Part shown: positions 7,674 through 16,563 of the stretch, piece after piece
How positions within the stretch are numbered: the first letter of the stretch is position 1
Layout: each line of letters starts with the position of its first letter
Origin: JAAXVQ01 sp964604705
Lineage (GTDB): Bacteria; Oederibacteriota; JAAXVQ01
Reading direction: 5' to 3'
DNA: 64,000 nt
Assembly (NCBI GenBank): GCA_964604705.1
Contig: CAZSAP010000009.1
Coordinates: 80,791-144,790, forward strand
Position numbers and translations under genes: made by a program
Notes under the pieces: model-generated
Database searches by the model: none
What the model was told of the DNA's origin: nothing
The model's input: the letters and a program-made list of their open reading frames with translations, nothing else

Positions 7674-9764
7674 ATGAAAAATCCACACTTTGTCCTCATC
7701 GCCTTTTTAAACCTTACGATCGGTTTTTACATTTTCTTTAAAAACCAACATCGTCAAATCAACAAAGCTTTCCTTATTCTCTTTTTAGGTGCCACGGGTT
7801 GGGTTGCTTCTTTGTTTATGCTTTCCAACCTCATGGACTATGCGGTCGTCCTTTTTTACTGCAAGTTGGCGTTTGCCTCGGGTATGTTTGTCCCGGCCGC
7901 CATGCTCAACTTGGTCTACTGTTTCCCCAACAAGCGGTTACCATGGAAAACACTGCTTAAAATCTACATCCCCGGGGTTATTGTATCGGCCATAAGTTTC
8001 ACCTCACTCATTGTGGGGGGGTGCATCATTTACGACTGGGGCGTCAAGGTTTTACCGGGAAAGCTCTACGTGCTTGCACTCGTATACTTTATCAGCTATC
8101 TGATCTTGATTATTCATGGCATGATCATGCATTATCGGCAAACCGATCCTCATCTACGCACCCAGTGGCATTATATGATTTGGGGCCTGCCCATTCCGAT
8201 CGCCTACATTCTTTTCACCAACCTCATATTGCCCCGCCTCGGTTTTAAAAACGTTTACGCACTCGGACCGTGGGCTTCGCTTGAAATTGTGCTGGTTCTC
8301 GGATACGCGATTTACAAATTCCATTTATTTGAACTCGACATCCTCCTTCGGAAAACCATAGTATTTGTTTGCACGGTCTTCCTACTGGGCGGTGCCACTT
8401 ACCTGTTAACCCGGAGTGCTCGCTTTCTATTCTCCGGATTAACCTATGAGAATCTCATATTTGTCGTTATCCTGGTTGCCGTCACCTTGGCTTTTTATCC
8501 GTTGTTTAAACGCGCAATGGAAAAAATCATCTTAAAGCTTTGGCCCAACCGCAATCTTGAGATACTTCATTTGTTTGAAGAGACGCTCTACCTGGATGAG
8601 CTGTTTAAGGATTTGCCCAATTATCTTAAAAAGCTGACCAGCAATATCATTCACACCCTGCAGTATAAATCCGCCGCCATTTATTTGCTCGAAGAAACCG
8701 AACACACCTTTAAGCGCTTTACGCAAGAAGGCAGTGAAACCGATGTGTACCCCGAGCTTATAGATCTGGAGCATCCCATCACCCAGTGGATGCTATCCCA
8801 CAATCACCACATCGACATTGATCAATTTATTTACGAATACGGGCACTTGTTTCTTTTCACTCAACCGCATCCCGACCTAAAAAACATCTGTGATTTCTTT
8901 CATTTTCATCGCCTGAAATTAGCCTACCCCATTTATTTGAACTACAAATTGATTGGCATCCTCTTTTTGGGGATTAAACGCAACGGCCAACATATCCGGG
9001 TGCAGGAACTTTCGCTTTTCAAAACCCTCACAGACCAACTCAGCATTGCGTACCTCATGTACTTGAGCTATAAGATCAACGAACAAAACCTCGCGACCGA
9101 TCGGCTCAAACTGGTGGGTACCATGTCGGCAAGCCTGGCTCACGAAATTAAAAATCCCATGACCTCCATTCGCTCGCTCATCGAGATGCTCGCGACCACA
9201 AATCGCAAGCAAGAGGTAACGGACATGATTCTGCAGATCATCCCCACTGAGATTGATCGTATTACGAAAATTATCAACGACCTCTTGGAGTTTTCTAAAG
9301 CCAAGGCCTGCAACAAGACGTTGTACAACTTGAAGGCATTGATTGACGATCTATTGTTTCTTATGGATCGTGAGGTTCAAAAGCGCGGTTTGATTCTCGA
9401 AAAGACCATAGATGAAAATGTAAATGTCTACGCCGATCGAAACGAACTTAAGCAAGTGCTGATCAATCTCATCCTTAACGCGTGCCAAGCTTCGGACTCC
9501 GGCGCCAAGATCATTGTGTCCGGCGGACAGATCCAAAATCAAACCTGGATTGAAATACGCGACACGGGGAAAGGCATTACTCCAAAAGATCTCGCACTTA
9601 TATTCGAACCGTTCTATACCACCAAAACATCCGGGACCGGTTTGGGACTCTCAACCTCGAAGCGAATCATTGATGCTCACGGCGGAAAAATATTGGTTGA
9701 AAGCGAAAGCGGAAAAGGCAGCCGATTTACAATTTTGCTCCCTACTCCACCGTCCTTGCCTTAG
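7674..9764 (+). CDS. Membrane sensor histidine kinase with N-terminal 7TM region and GAF domain
   Basis: A 696-residue kinase. The N-terminal about 280 residues form a block of hydrophobic helices like the 7TM input region of histidine kinases. A GAF-like domain (about 300-460) follows, then HisKA with the phospho-accepting H490 in SLAHEIKNPM, then a HATPase with N box NLILNACQAS, G1 DTGKGI, F box FEPFYTTK and G2 GTGLGLS. No receiver domain is attached and no response regulator gene is adjacent, so its partner is unknown. The ribosome-binding site before the ATG is weak. Its end faces a bidirectional terminator at 9836-9867. Confidence 0.88.
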   Translation: MKNPHFVLIAFLNLTIGFYIFFKNQHRQINKAFLILFLGATGWVASLFMLSNLMDYAVVLFYCKLAFASGMFVPAAMLNLVYCFPNKRLPWKTLLKIYIPGVIVSAISFTSLIVGGCIIYDWGVKVLPGKLYVLALVYFISYLILIIHGMIMHYRQTDPHLRTQWHYMIWGLPIPIAYILFTNLILPRLGFKNVYALGPWASLEIVLVLGYAIYKFHLFELDILLRKTIVFVCTVFLLGGATYLLTRSARFLFSGLTYENLIFVVILVAVTLAFYPLFKRAMEKIILKLWPNRNLEILHLFEETLYLDELFKDLPNYLKKLTSNIIHTLQYKSAAIYLLEETEHTFKRFTQEGSETDVYPELIDLEHPITQWMLSHNHHIDIDQFIYEYGHLFLFTQPHPDLKNICDFFHFHRLKLAYPIYLNYKLIGILFLGIKRNGQHIRVQELSLFKTLTDQLSIAYLMYLSYKINEQNLATDRLKLVGTMSASLAHEIKNPMTSIRSLIEMLATTNRKQEVTDMILQIIPTEIDRITKIINDLLEFSKAKACNKTLYNLKALIDDLLFLMDREVQKRGLILEKTIDENVNVYADRNELKQVLINLILNACQASDSGAKIIVSGGQIQNQTWIEIRDTGKGITPKDLALIFEPFYTTKTSGTGLGLSTSKRIIDAHGGKILVESESGKGSRFTILLPTPPSLP

Positions 9765-9835
9765 GGTTACCCCAACCGCCTAGGGAAGTCTCTTCCCCAG
9801 ACCCCTTTCTGGTTCGATTCTTTCTTGTTAAATAG

Positions 9836-9867
9836 AAAAGGGGCTGGCGTAAACGCCAACCCCTTTT
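9836..9867. terminator. Bidirectional intrinsic terminator between tRNA-Gln and the kinase gene
   Basis: AAAAGGGG plus CTGGCG pairs with CGCCAACCCCTTTT around a four-base TAAA loop, with one wobble pair. Each strand ends in a T-rich tail, so it can stop transcription from both the kinase gene and gltX-tRNA-Gln. Confidence 0.85.
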
Positions 9868-9874
9868 CCTAATT

Positions 9875-9950
9875 TGGCTGCCGACCCTGGAATCGAACCA
9901 GGAACACCCTGCTCCAGAGGCAGGTGCTCTGCCAATTGAGCTAGTCGGCA
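9875..9950 (-). tRNA. tRNA-Gln (anticodon CUG), CCA encoded
   Basis: The 76-nt gene folds into a cloverleaf: acceptor TGCCGAC/GTCGGCA, D arm GCTC..GAGC, anticodon stem CCTGC/GCAGG with loop CTCTGGA (anticodon CUG, reading CAG), and T arm with GGTTCGATTCC. The discriminator is G and CCA is encoded. The U1-A72 pair with G73 is typical of bacterial tRNA-Gln and is recognised by GatCAB. It lies 54 nt after gltX on the same strand and before a terminator, so the two are probably co-transcribed. Confidence 0.97.
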
Positions 9951-10004
9951 ATAACACTCCTGCACCGGACCACCCAACTGTCCGTGCTGTTTCATTCGTT
10001 ATGG

Positions 10005-11477
10005 CTAAACCTTAATGCCTACACTGGCCAACCCATCGGCCAGACGCCGTAAGGTGCGTTCTTTGCCCAACAATTCCAAAACTTCAAAAATACTCGGTGA
10101 ATTAGCCCGTCCCGTAACTGCGGCCCGCAGCGGATGCACCAAATCGCCAAATTTAACCTGCGCTTCGGCAATAAACGCCTTCATGCACTCCTCTAAACCC
10201 GCATGGGTGAAGGATTCTAGCATGGTCAGCTTTTGGTGTAAAGTCCTAAATATCTCTGGACGCTCATTGGCCAATTGCAGTTTCGCCAGAGCCGCTTCTT
10301 CCACCACAACCGATTCCCCGAAGAAATACGTGACATGACCGGGCAATTCATTGAACACTTTGACATGTTCTTTAACCAACAAAGCCACCCGGCCAGCCCA
10401 GATTTTTTGCTCTGGAGTCATGGCTTCAGATACAAGGCCCGCCTTGATTAAGTAGGGAACGGCCCGCGCAATGTACTCTTCCACGGCCAACTGCCGAATG
10501 TACATACCGTTCATCCACTGCAATTTCGCCGGATCGAACACCGCAGGATTCTTGCTTACCTTCTTCAATGAGAACTTTTCGATAAGTTGTTCGCGCGAAA
10601 ACAAAGTGGTCTTGTCGTCAAACGCCCAACCCAGAAGCGCGAGATAGTTAATCATGGTCTGGGGCAGAAACCCCTCCTCGGCATACGCACCTACGGCAGT
10701 GGCACCATGCCGCTTGGACAACCGCGTCTTATCCGACCCTAAAATCATGGGTACGTGCGCAAACGCCGGCAGCTCCTCGCCCAAGGCCTGATACAAGAGT
10801 ATTTGTCGTGGTGTGTTGGAGATGTGATCGTCCCCACGGATAATATGCGTGATTTTCATGGCTGCATCATCGACCACGACCGCAAAGTTGTAGGTAGGAA
10901 GTCCGTTGGTGCGTGCCAGCACCCAATCGTCCAAAACCGCGTTTTCAAACACCATCTTTCCCCGGATTTTGTCGTCAATCACCGTGCTGCCTTCTGTGGG
11001 TACCTTTAAACGCACCACATACGGTTCCCCGGCGGCGACCCGGGCCTGGGCTTGGCTCGCGCTCAGACCACGACAGGTACCGTCATACTTAGGTTGTTGC
11101 CCTGTGGCCATGGCCTGCTCACGTTTTTTTTCCAACATCTCAGCCGAACAAAAGCAAGGGTATGCAAGTTCATGTTCCAGCAGGAAGTCGAGCTTCTGCC
11201 GATAAAGATCCATCCGCTGTGTCTGGAAATAAGGACCGTACGCACCGCCTACATCCGGACCTTCGTCCCACGTCAAGCCCATCCATTTCAAATCGTGCAA
11301 AATCATTTGTACCGACTCGTCCGTTGAACGTTCCGCATCGGTATCTTCAATACGTAGGACAAACACACCGTTTTGGCGACGGGCATACAAATAATTGAAC
11401 AAGGCTGTCCGTGCGCCGCCAATATGCAAATGCCCGGTGGGCGAGGGCGCAAAGCGTACCCGAATCGTCTCTGTCAT
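10005..11477 (-). CDS. gltX: Glutamyl-tRNA synthetase
   Basis: Class I synthetase charging tRNA-Glu. It has the HIGH-type signature PSPTGHLHIGG, the KMSKS-type loop RLSKRHG, and cysteines CFC plus GTC that could form the zinc site of the insertion. About 490 residues is standard. I start at the ATG at 11477 because AGGAGG lies 9 nt upstream; a TTG three codons earlier is less likely. The tRNA-Gln gene directly downstream suggests this enzyme may be non-discriminating and also make Glu-tRNA-Gln for GatCAB, but no gatCAB or glnS is in the window to test that. Confidence 0.97.
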   Translation of the reverse strand: MTETIRVRFAPSPTGHLHIGGARTALFNYLYARRQNGVFVLRIEDTDAERSTDESVQMILHDLKWMGLTWDEGPDVGGAYGPYFQTQRMDLYRQKLDFLLEHELAYPCFCSAEMLEKKREQAMATGQQPKYDGTCRGLSASQAQARVAAGEPYVVRLKVPTEGSTVIDDKIRGKMVFENAVLDDWVLARTNGLPTYNFAVVVDDAAMKITHIIRGDDHISNTPRQILLYQALGEELPAFAHVPMILGSDKTRLSKRHGATAVGAYAEEGFLPQTMINYLALLGWAFDDKTTLFSREQLIEKFSLKKVSKNPAVFDPAKLQWMNGMYIRQLAVEEYIARAVPYLIKAGLVSEAMTPEQKIWAGRVALLVKEHVKVFNELPGHVTYFFGESVVVEEAALAKLQLANERPEIFRTLHQKLTMLESFTHAGLEECMKAFIAEAQVKFGDLVHPLRAAVTGRANSPSIFEVLELLGKERTLRRLADGLASVGIKV

Positions 11478-11510
11478 ACCCGTCAACCTCCTCTGAATCT
11501 AATGTGCAAT

Positions 11511-11546
11511 AAAAAACCCCCCTACCAAGTACCGCGGGCAGGAGGG
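11511..11546 (-). terminator. Intrinsic terminator between bactofilin gene and gltX
   Basis: On the minus strand CCCTCCTGCC (11537-11546) pairs with GGTAGGGGGG (11517-11526) around a 10-nt loop, followed by six T's at 11511-11516. It ends the parA-parB-M23-bactofilin transcript, so gltX must have its own promoter or depend on read-through. Confidence 0.8.
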
Positions 11547-11573
11547 ACCTCGTTCGAACCAATAGCGTTGAAC

Positions 11574-11957
11574 CTATTTTTTTAGCTTGCTGGGATCCAA
11601 CTTGAACTCGGTCTCAACTTTATCCAAGCCCATATCGCAATTGCCTTTAAACACAACCCCTTCGGCAATGACAAGCCGTGGGGTGCGAATATCCCCCTGC
11701 AACTGCCCCGTAGGGGTTATTTCCAAGCGCTTAATGCTGCTGACGTTTCCGGTCACTTTTCCTGAAAGCATAATGCTTTTCGCACTGATGTTGCCTTTAA
11801 CCACGCCTTTTTCCCCGACAATAACCCCTTCTTCGCTGGTGACATTGCCTTCAATGCGTCCGTCAATGCGAATGGTACCCTTGGCGAAAATCTGTCCCTT
11901 AAAATCCGATCCCATACCCAAAACAGTATCGACATTACCGATTTTGTTTTCCGACAT
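11574..11957 (-). CDS. Bactofilin (polymer-forming cytoskeletal protein)
   Basis: A 127-residue bactofilin-family protein (DUF583), a small right-handed beta-helix that polymerises without nucleotide. The glycine-rich repeating pattern (IDGRIEGNV, KGVVKGNI, SGKVTGNV, TGQLQGDI) shows the beta-helix rungs at about residues 20-110. The tails are short and charged. It lies 12 nt after an M23 peptidase gene and in the same cluster as parA and parB. Bactofilin-M23 pairs are known to set cell shape or curvature, and bactofilins can scaffold ParAB, so a role in shape or segregation is likely. Confidence 0.92.
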   Translation of the reverse strand: MSENKIGNVDTVLGMGSDFKGQIFAKGTIRIDGRIEGNVTSEEGVIVGEKGVVKGNISAKSIMLSGKVTGNVSSIKRLEITPTGQLQGDIRTPRLVIAEGVVFKGNCDMGLDKVETEFKLDPSKLKK

Positions 11958-11969
11958 GAACGACTCCGA

Positions 11970-12875
11970 TTATTGTTTCAGATATTTTTGGGGATCCACA
12001 GGGACACCGTGATTGCGGATCTCAAAATGCAAATGCGGTGCTGTGGAACGACCGGTACTACCGAGGAAGGCAATCACCTGTCCACGCTTGATGCGCTGCC
12101 CGACATTGACCAAACTACGCTGCAAATGGCCATACCGGGTCGAATATCCATACCCATGGTCCATAACAATCAGCTTGCCATAACCACCCTGCCATCCGGA
12201 ATACACCACAACTCCATCGGCAGGGGCTTTGACTGAACTGCCTTCTTCATTGGCAATATCCAATCCTTGGTGGAAGGTAAGCCCATCCCAAAACGGAGAT
12301 TGCCGCATACCGAAACGCGAGGTAATCCAGCCCCGGACAGGCCAACTGGTGGGACGCGACGCCAACAGCGACCGCTGGTTGGCGACATATTTTTTCAATT
12401 CATTATAGGTTTCTACGTTTTCCGAGGCCGATTTACGCAAAAAGCCCAAGCTCTGGTCAAATTCATTTTCCGTGATGGCAGGACGGTTTTTTAGAGTCTG
12501 CATCAACTGTACTTGATCGGCCGCAGTCGGTCCACCCTCACCCGTATACTCCAAAAGGGCTTTCCGTGACTTCATTTTCAGCATGGCCTGGAGTTCGTCT
12601 TCCATTTTGGCAACCCGTTGAATCGCCTCGTGGGATTTGGCTAATTCTTGAATAAAATAGGCGTTTTTCTCTGTCAGCTGGATATTGGCCCGCTTGACGG
12701 TCTCATAATTCATCCGCTGGGTGATAATAAACGACGCGACACCAATCGTCCCAAGCCACAAAATACTCATAACCACCAACACCGGAATGGAAAGTTGAAA
12801 GGAAAACGTCTTTCCCGCGTTGTGTGGAATCAGCATCAAGGTAACAAAATTTTTCTTTTCTTTGGATATTCCCAT
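11970..12875 (-). CDS. Membrane-anchored M23 (LytM) metallopeptidase
   Basis: About 301 residues: a short basic N-terminus, one membrane helix (about 25-50), a periplasmic coiled coil (about 55-150), and a C-terminal M23 domain. Zinc ligands are present in HQGLDIA and HLHFEIR, with a further YGHL histidine, so it should be an active peptidoglycan endopeptidase. I start at the ATG at 12875 (MGISKEKKNF); an upstream start 15 codons earlier has no better support. It sits between parB and the bactofilin gene; the bactofilin may position it in the envelope. Confidence 0.88.
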   Translation of the reverse strand: MGISKEKKNFVTLMLIPHNAGKTFSFQLSIPVLVVMSILWLGTIGVASFIITQRMNYETVKRANIQLTEKNAYFIQELAKSHEAIQRVAKMEDELQAMLKMKSRKALLEYTGEGGPTAADQVQLMQTLKNRPAITENEFDQSLGFLRKSASENVETYNELKKYVANQRSLLASRPTSWPVRGWITSRFGMRQSPFWDGLTFHQGLDIANEEGSSVKAPADGVVVYSGWQGGYGKLIVMDHGYGYSTRYGHLQRSLVNVGQRIKRGQVIAFLGSTGRSTAPHLHFEIRNHGVPVDPQKYLKQ

Positions 12876-12986
12876 ATTCCTAGCCTCTATATCATTATCG
12901 GACAAAATCAGTAAAACCAAAGAACCAGATTAAATAATAATACTATTTTCAAAAACGGTCAAATATTTTGTAAACTTTTTATTGAT

Positions 12987-13862
12987 TTATCCCAACAACG
13001 AAACAATTCGATCCAAATCCTCTAGCGAGTAATACTCGATCTCAATTTTGCCCTTTTGCCCATTCCGAGGAATCACCCGGACATGTGTCCCCATTTTTCG
13101 CCGCAATTCTTCTTCCAAATGGCGAGCATGCGGATCTTTGATCTCGGTTTTGGCACTTTTGACCTTGGCTGGCTTGGGAGGTTTAATGCCTTGCGCCAAT
13201 CGTTCTACTTCGCGCACCGAGAGGCTGTCCCGCACGATTTTATCGGCCAAATTCTGCATGGCCGTTTCATCTTCCAAGGTCATGAGCGCCCGGGCATGCC
13301 CTTCGCTCAAACGACCATCTCCGACCATATCCAAAACATTTATGGGCAATTTCAGCAAACGCAGGGTATTGGCCACCGACGAGCGGTCCTTGCCCACTTT
13401 GGCAGCCATCTCCTCCTGGGTCAATTGAAACTGAAGCATTAGCTGCTGATAGGCCCGCGCTTCTTCCACTGGGTTCAAATCCGCGCGCTGAATATTCTCG
13501 ATCAGGGCCATTTCCATGCTGTCGCGGTCACTGATATCACGGATGATCGCCGGAATTTGTCCCAAACCGGCTAGTTTTGAAGCCCGCAAACGCCGTTCGC
13601 CGGCTACCAGTTCATACTGCCCGTCGGCTTTCGGGCGAACAATAATCGGCTGCATAACGCCCTTTTCCCGAATGGACGCGGCCAATTCCTCAAGTTCATG
13701 GGGTTGAAACTCACGCCGTGGCTGAAAGGGGTTGGGGGCAATCACATCGATGGGCAATTCCTGCCGGTTGGCCGTGGCTGCCGTACTGGCCGGTGCTTCA
13801 TCAAGATTTCCATTCAACGGGATCAAGGACTCCAAACCACGTCCCAACGCTTGTCTGCTCAT
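12987..13862 (-). CDS. parB: Chromosome-partitioning protein ParB
   Basis: A 291-residue CTPase/DNA clamp that loads at parS sites and helps segregate the origin. The N-terminal ParB/Srx domain carries GERRLRA (box II, CTP site) and NPFQPRR, the central HTH follows (LTQEEMAAKVGKDRSSVANTLRLL), and the C-terminal dimerisation region ends LEDLDRIVSLLG. It lies 59 nt after parA on the same strand. I saw no parS sequence in the window. Confidence 0.96.
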   Translation of the reverse strand: MSRQALGRGLESLIPLNGNLDEAPASTAATANRQELPIDVIAPNPFQPRREFQPHELEELAASIREKGVMQPIIVRPKADGQYELVAGERRLRASKLAGLGQIPAIIRDISDRDSMEMALIENIQRADLNPVEEARAYQQLMLQFQLTQEEMAAKVGKDRSSVANTLRLLKLPINVLDMVGDGRLSEGHARALMTLEDETAMQNLADKIVRDSLSVREVERLAQGIKPPKPAKVKSAKTEIKDPHARHLEEELRRKMGTHVRVIPRNGQKGKIEIEYYSLEDLDRIVSLLG

Positions 13863-13921
13863 ACGTCTTTACACCCCTTTGTTTTACAAATTCATACCCT
13901 AGCACATGCCATTCTGCCAAA

Positions 13922-14743
13922 TTACAGTGGATTCACCGGCGGTGCCGCCTGTGCCGTAGGCTGGGTCGCCACCGCGGCCTGCTCGTGCCGCTGGATCATC
14001 TCTTCAGCAAGTTTATGATACGCGATGGCCCCTGCCGAACGATCATCGTATTCACTGATCGGCTTGCCAAAACTCGGAGCCTCCGACAGCTTAATGTTCC
14101 GAGGAATAATCGTGTTGTACACCTTGTCCTGAAAACGTTTCTTTATTTCCTGCATGACTTGGACCGACAAATTCGTGCGCAAATCGCACATGGTCAACAG
14201 CACACCTTCAATCCGCAAGTTTGGATTTAATCCGTTTTTCACCAAAATGATGGTGCGCAACAACTGTCCGACACCGTCCAGCGCGTAAAATTCGCACTGG
14301 ATGGGGATGAACACGGTTTCGGCTGCGGTCAAGGTGTTGATGGTCAACAGACCCAACGAAGGTGGGCAATCAAACAAAATATAATCATATTCATGTTTCA
14401 TCACACTTAAGGCCTGGCGCAACTTAGTCTCGCGGGCAATGGCATTGACCAACTCAATTTCCGCGCCTGACAAATGTATGTTGGCTGGAGCAATATAGAG
14501 ATTTTTAAACGGTGTTTCCAATATGATGTCGTTCATGACTTTCCGACCAATCAGGACATCGTAAATGCTGCATTCGAGTTTTTCTTTGTTCAATCCCAAA
14601 CCCACGGTTGTATTGCCCTGGGGATCAATATCAATCAGAAGCGTCTTCTTCCCCAAAGCAGCCAAGTTGGCGCCCAGGTTGATGGTGGTGGTGGTTTTGC
14701 CCACCCCGCCTTTTTGATTAACAATCGCGATAATCCTACTCAT
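13922..14743 (-). CDS. parA: Chromosome-partitioning ATPase ParA (Soj type)
   Basis: A deviant Walker ATPase that drives ParB-origin complexes along the nucleoid. It has the Walker A KGGVGKTT with the signature lysine, DIDPQGN (switch I), and DCPPSLG (Walker B/switch II). About 273 residues from the ATG at 14743, which has GGGGATGGG just upstream; two in-frame ATGs at 14755 and 14749 are alternatives. There is no N-terminal DNA-binding extension, so it is the chromosomal Soj type. The tail is rich in Ala, Pro and Gln. It is divergent from comM. Confidence 0.95.
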   Translation of the reverse strand: MSRIIAIVNQKGGVGKTTTTINLGANLAALGKKTLLIDIDPQGNTTVGLGLNKEKLECSIYDVLIGRKVMNDIILETPFKNLYIAPANIHLSGAEIELVNAIARETKLRQALSVMKHEYDYILFDCPPSLGLLTINTLTAAETVFIPIQCEFYALDGVGQLLRTIILVKNGLNPNLRIEGVLLTMCDLRTNLSVQVMQEIKKRFQDKVYNTIIPRNIKLSEAPSFGKPISEYDDRSAGAIAYHKLAEEMIQRHEQAAVATQPTAQAAPPVNPL

Positions 14744-15021
14744 GCCCATCCCCATGGATCCACATAATAGTTTTGCCTTAAAATTCCGAGCGATTCTTCC
14801 AGCAAGCGTCCATTTAACACAATTGTTCAAGCCTTGTAAAGCGAAAAAACCACCCCGTTCAACCACGAATAGGACAAACCCTGATCCATCTCCGGTTTAT
14901 TTTCCCTGCCAAGCCCTCGTTCAAAACGCTTTTTCCAAAAACTGTGATTTTTAATGCAACATCCGCCTTGCAAAACGGTCCTATCCCTATCATCTCTTTC
15001 ATTTTATGTATGGAGGAATCT

Positions 15022-16563
15022 ATGTTTGCCCAAGTCTCCAGCAGCGCACTCTGGGGCATTTCCGCCAAGCGCATCCAGGTCGAAGTCGATGTAAGCCTCG
15101 GATTGCCGGCGTTTTACATCGTCGGACTGCCCGATGCCGCTGTCAAAGAAAGCCGAGACCGTGTTTCGGCAGCCTTGAAAAACTCCGAGCTGGAACTTCC
15201 CCCACGCCGCATCACTGTGAATTTATCCCCAGCGGATTTGCGCAAGGAAGGGCCGGCGTACGATCTTCCGATGGCCCTGGGACTCCTGGCAGCTACCGGA
15301 CAGTTGGAAACCCACGCTCTGGCTGACTTTCTTATCTTTGGCGAACTCTCCTTGGATGGACGCGTCTGTCCGGTCCGAGGCACCCTTTCCTTGATTACGG
15401 CGGCATTACCTTCGGGACTCACGCGGATTATGCTTCCGCGCGGGAATGCACCTGAAGCCGCGGTCATTGAACAACTTGAAATTATCCCAGTGGATACACT
15501 TCTGGAGGCCGTGCAGTATCTCAACGGCAAAAAAGAAATACCTCGCTTTACTGTCGGAATCGCTGCGGCTCCGGCTTTTTCGGAGATCACAGCCTGTGAC
15601 TTTTCTGAAGTCCGTGGACAAGTTCAAGCCAAACGGGCCTTGGAAATCGCAGCCGCCGGCGGACACAACCTCTTATCCATCGGTCCCCCGGGCAGCGGCA
15701 AAACCATGCTGGCCCGACGGTTGCCCACCATCTTGCCCGAGCTCAACCTGGAAGAAGCCTTGGAGACCACTCGCATTTACAGCATATGCGGTTTGCTCTC
15801 GAGCGAGACGGCGCTGCTCCGCCAACGCCCCTTCCGTTCGCCGCATCATACGGTCAGCGACGTGGCCCTCATCGGCGGAGGGACTTACCCCAAGCCCGGG
15901 GAAGTCTCGTTGTCCCACCATGGGGTATTGTTCTTGGATGAGTTGCCGGAATTCTCCAAAAATGCATTGGAGGTTTTGCGCCAGCCCCTGGAAGAAGGTC
16001 AGGTCAACATTGCCCGGGCCTCGGCAGCCATACGCTACCCCGCCCGTTTCATGCTCATGGCCGCGATGAATCCCTGTCCGTGTGGTTTCTACACCGACCC
16101 TACAAAGGAATGTGTATGCTCGGTCACCCATATCCAGCGCTATCTGAATCGCATCTCCGGACCCTTGCTGGATCGAATGGACATACAACTGGAAGTTCCG
16201 GCGGTCCAGTACCAGGAACTCACACAAGGAGCCGAACCCGAGTCCTCGGCCCAGATTCGCATGCGTGTGGTCGCGGCCCGAACCCGGCAAGCCAAGCGGT
16301 TCCGCGAGGTCCGCGGGGTGCATGTCAATGCCCATATGGGACCACGGCTCATTCGCGAGCATTGTCGCTTGGATGCTACGGGCAATGCGCTTCTACGTGC
16401 GGCCATCGAGCGACTCGGACTCTCGGCCCGGGCCTATCACCGCGTGCTCAAAGTTGCGCGCACCATTGCCGATCTGCAAAACACTGAGGCCATTACCCCG
16501 GAGTGCGTTACCGAAGCGATTCAATATCGCAGCTTGGATCGCAGGTACTGGCGGAGAGCTTAA
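15022..16563 (+). CDS. comM: YifB/ComM-family Mg-chelatase-like AAA+ helicase
   Basis: About 513 residues. The N-terminal ChlI-like domain (MFAQVSSSALWG) precedes an AAA+ core with Walker A GPPGSGKT and Walker B LFLDELPEF, then MAAMNPCPCG and a C-terminal Mg-chelatase domain with cysteines CGFY..CVCS. In Vibrio and Acinetobacter ComM drives branch migration during natural transformation; many non-competent bacteria also carry it. I start at the ATG at 15022, behind GGAGGA. The stop codon shares the palindrome TTAA with the stop of the opposite gene. Confidence 0.93.
   Translation: MFAQVSSSALWGISAKRIQVEVDVSLGLPAFYIVGLPDAAVKESRDRVSAALKNSELELPPRRITVNLSPADLRKEGPAYDLPMALGLLAATGQLETHALADFLIFGELSLDGRVCPVRGTLSLITAALPSGLTRIMLPRGNAPEAAVIEQLEIIPVDTLLEAVQYLNGKKEIPRFTVGIAAAPAFSEITACDFSEVRGQVQAKRALEIAAAGGHNLLSIGPPGSGKTMLARRLPTILPELNLEEALETTRIYSICGLLSSETALLRQRPFRSPHHTVSDVALIGGGTYPKPGEVSLSHHGVLFLDELPEFSKNALEVLRQPLEEGQVNIARASAAIRYPARFMLMAAMNPCPCGFYTDPTKECVCSVTHIQRYLNRISGPLLDRMDIQLEVPAVQYQELTQGAEPESSAQIRMRVVAARTRQAKRFREVRGVHVNAHMGPRLIREHCRLDATGNALLRAAIERLGLSARAYHRVLKVARTIADLQNTEAITPECVTEAIQYRSLDRRYWRRA

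Noticed and set aside
11517..11546. A T-box-like GTACCGCG beside gltX, suggesting a T-box leader
   Set aside because: It is on the plus strand, opposite to gltX, and is the loop of an ordinary terminator for the upstream transcript.
12921..15021. parS site near parAB
   Set aside because: No sequence close to TGTTTCACGTGAAACA was seen in these gaps.
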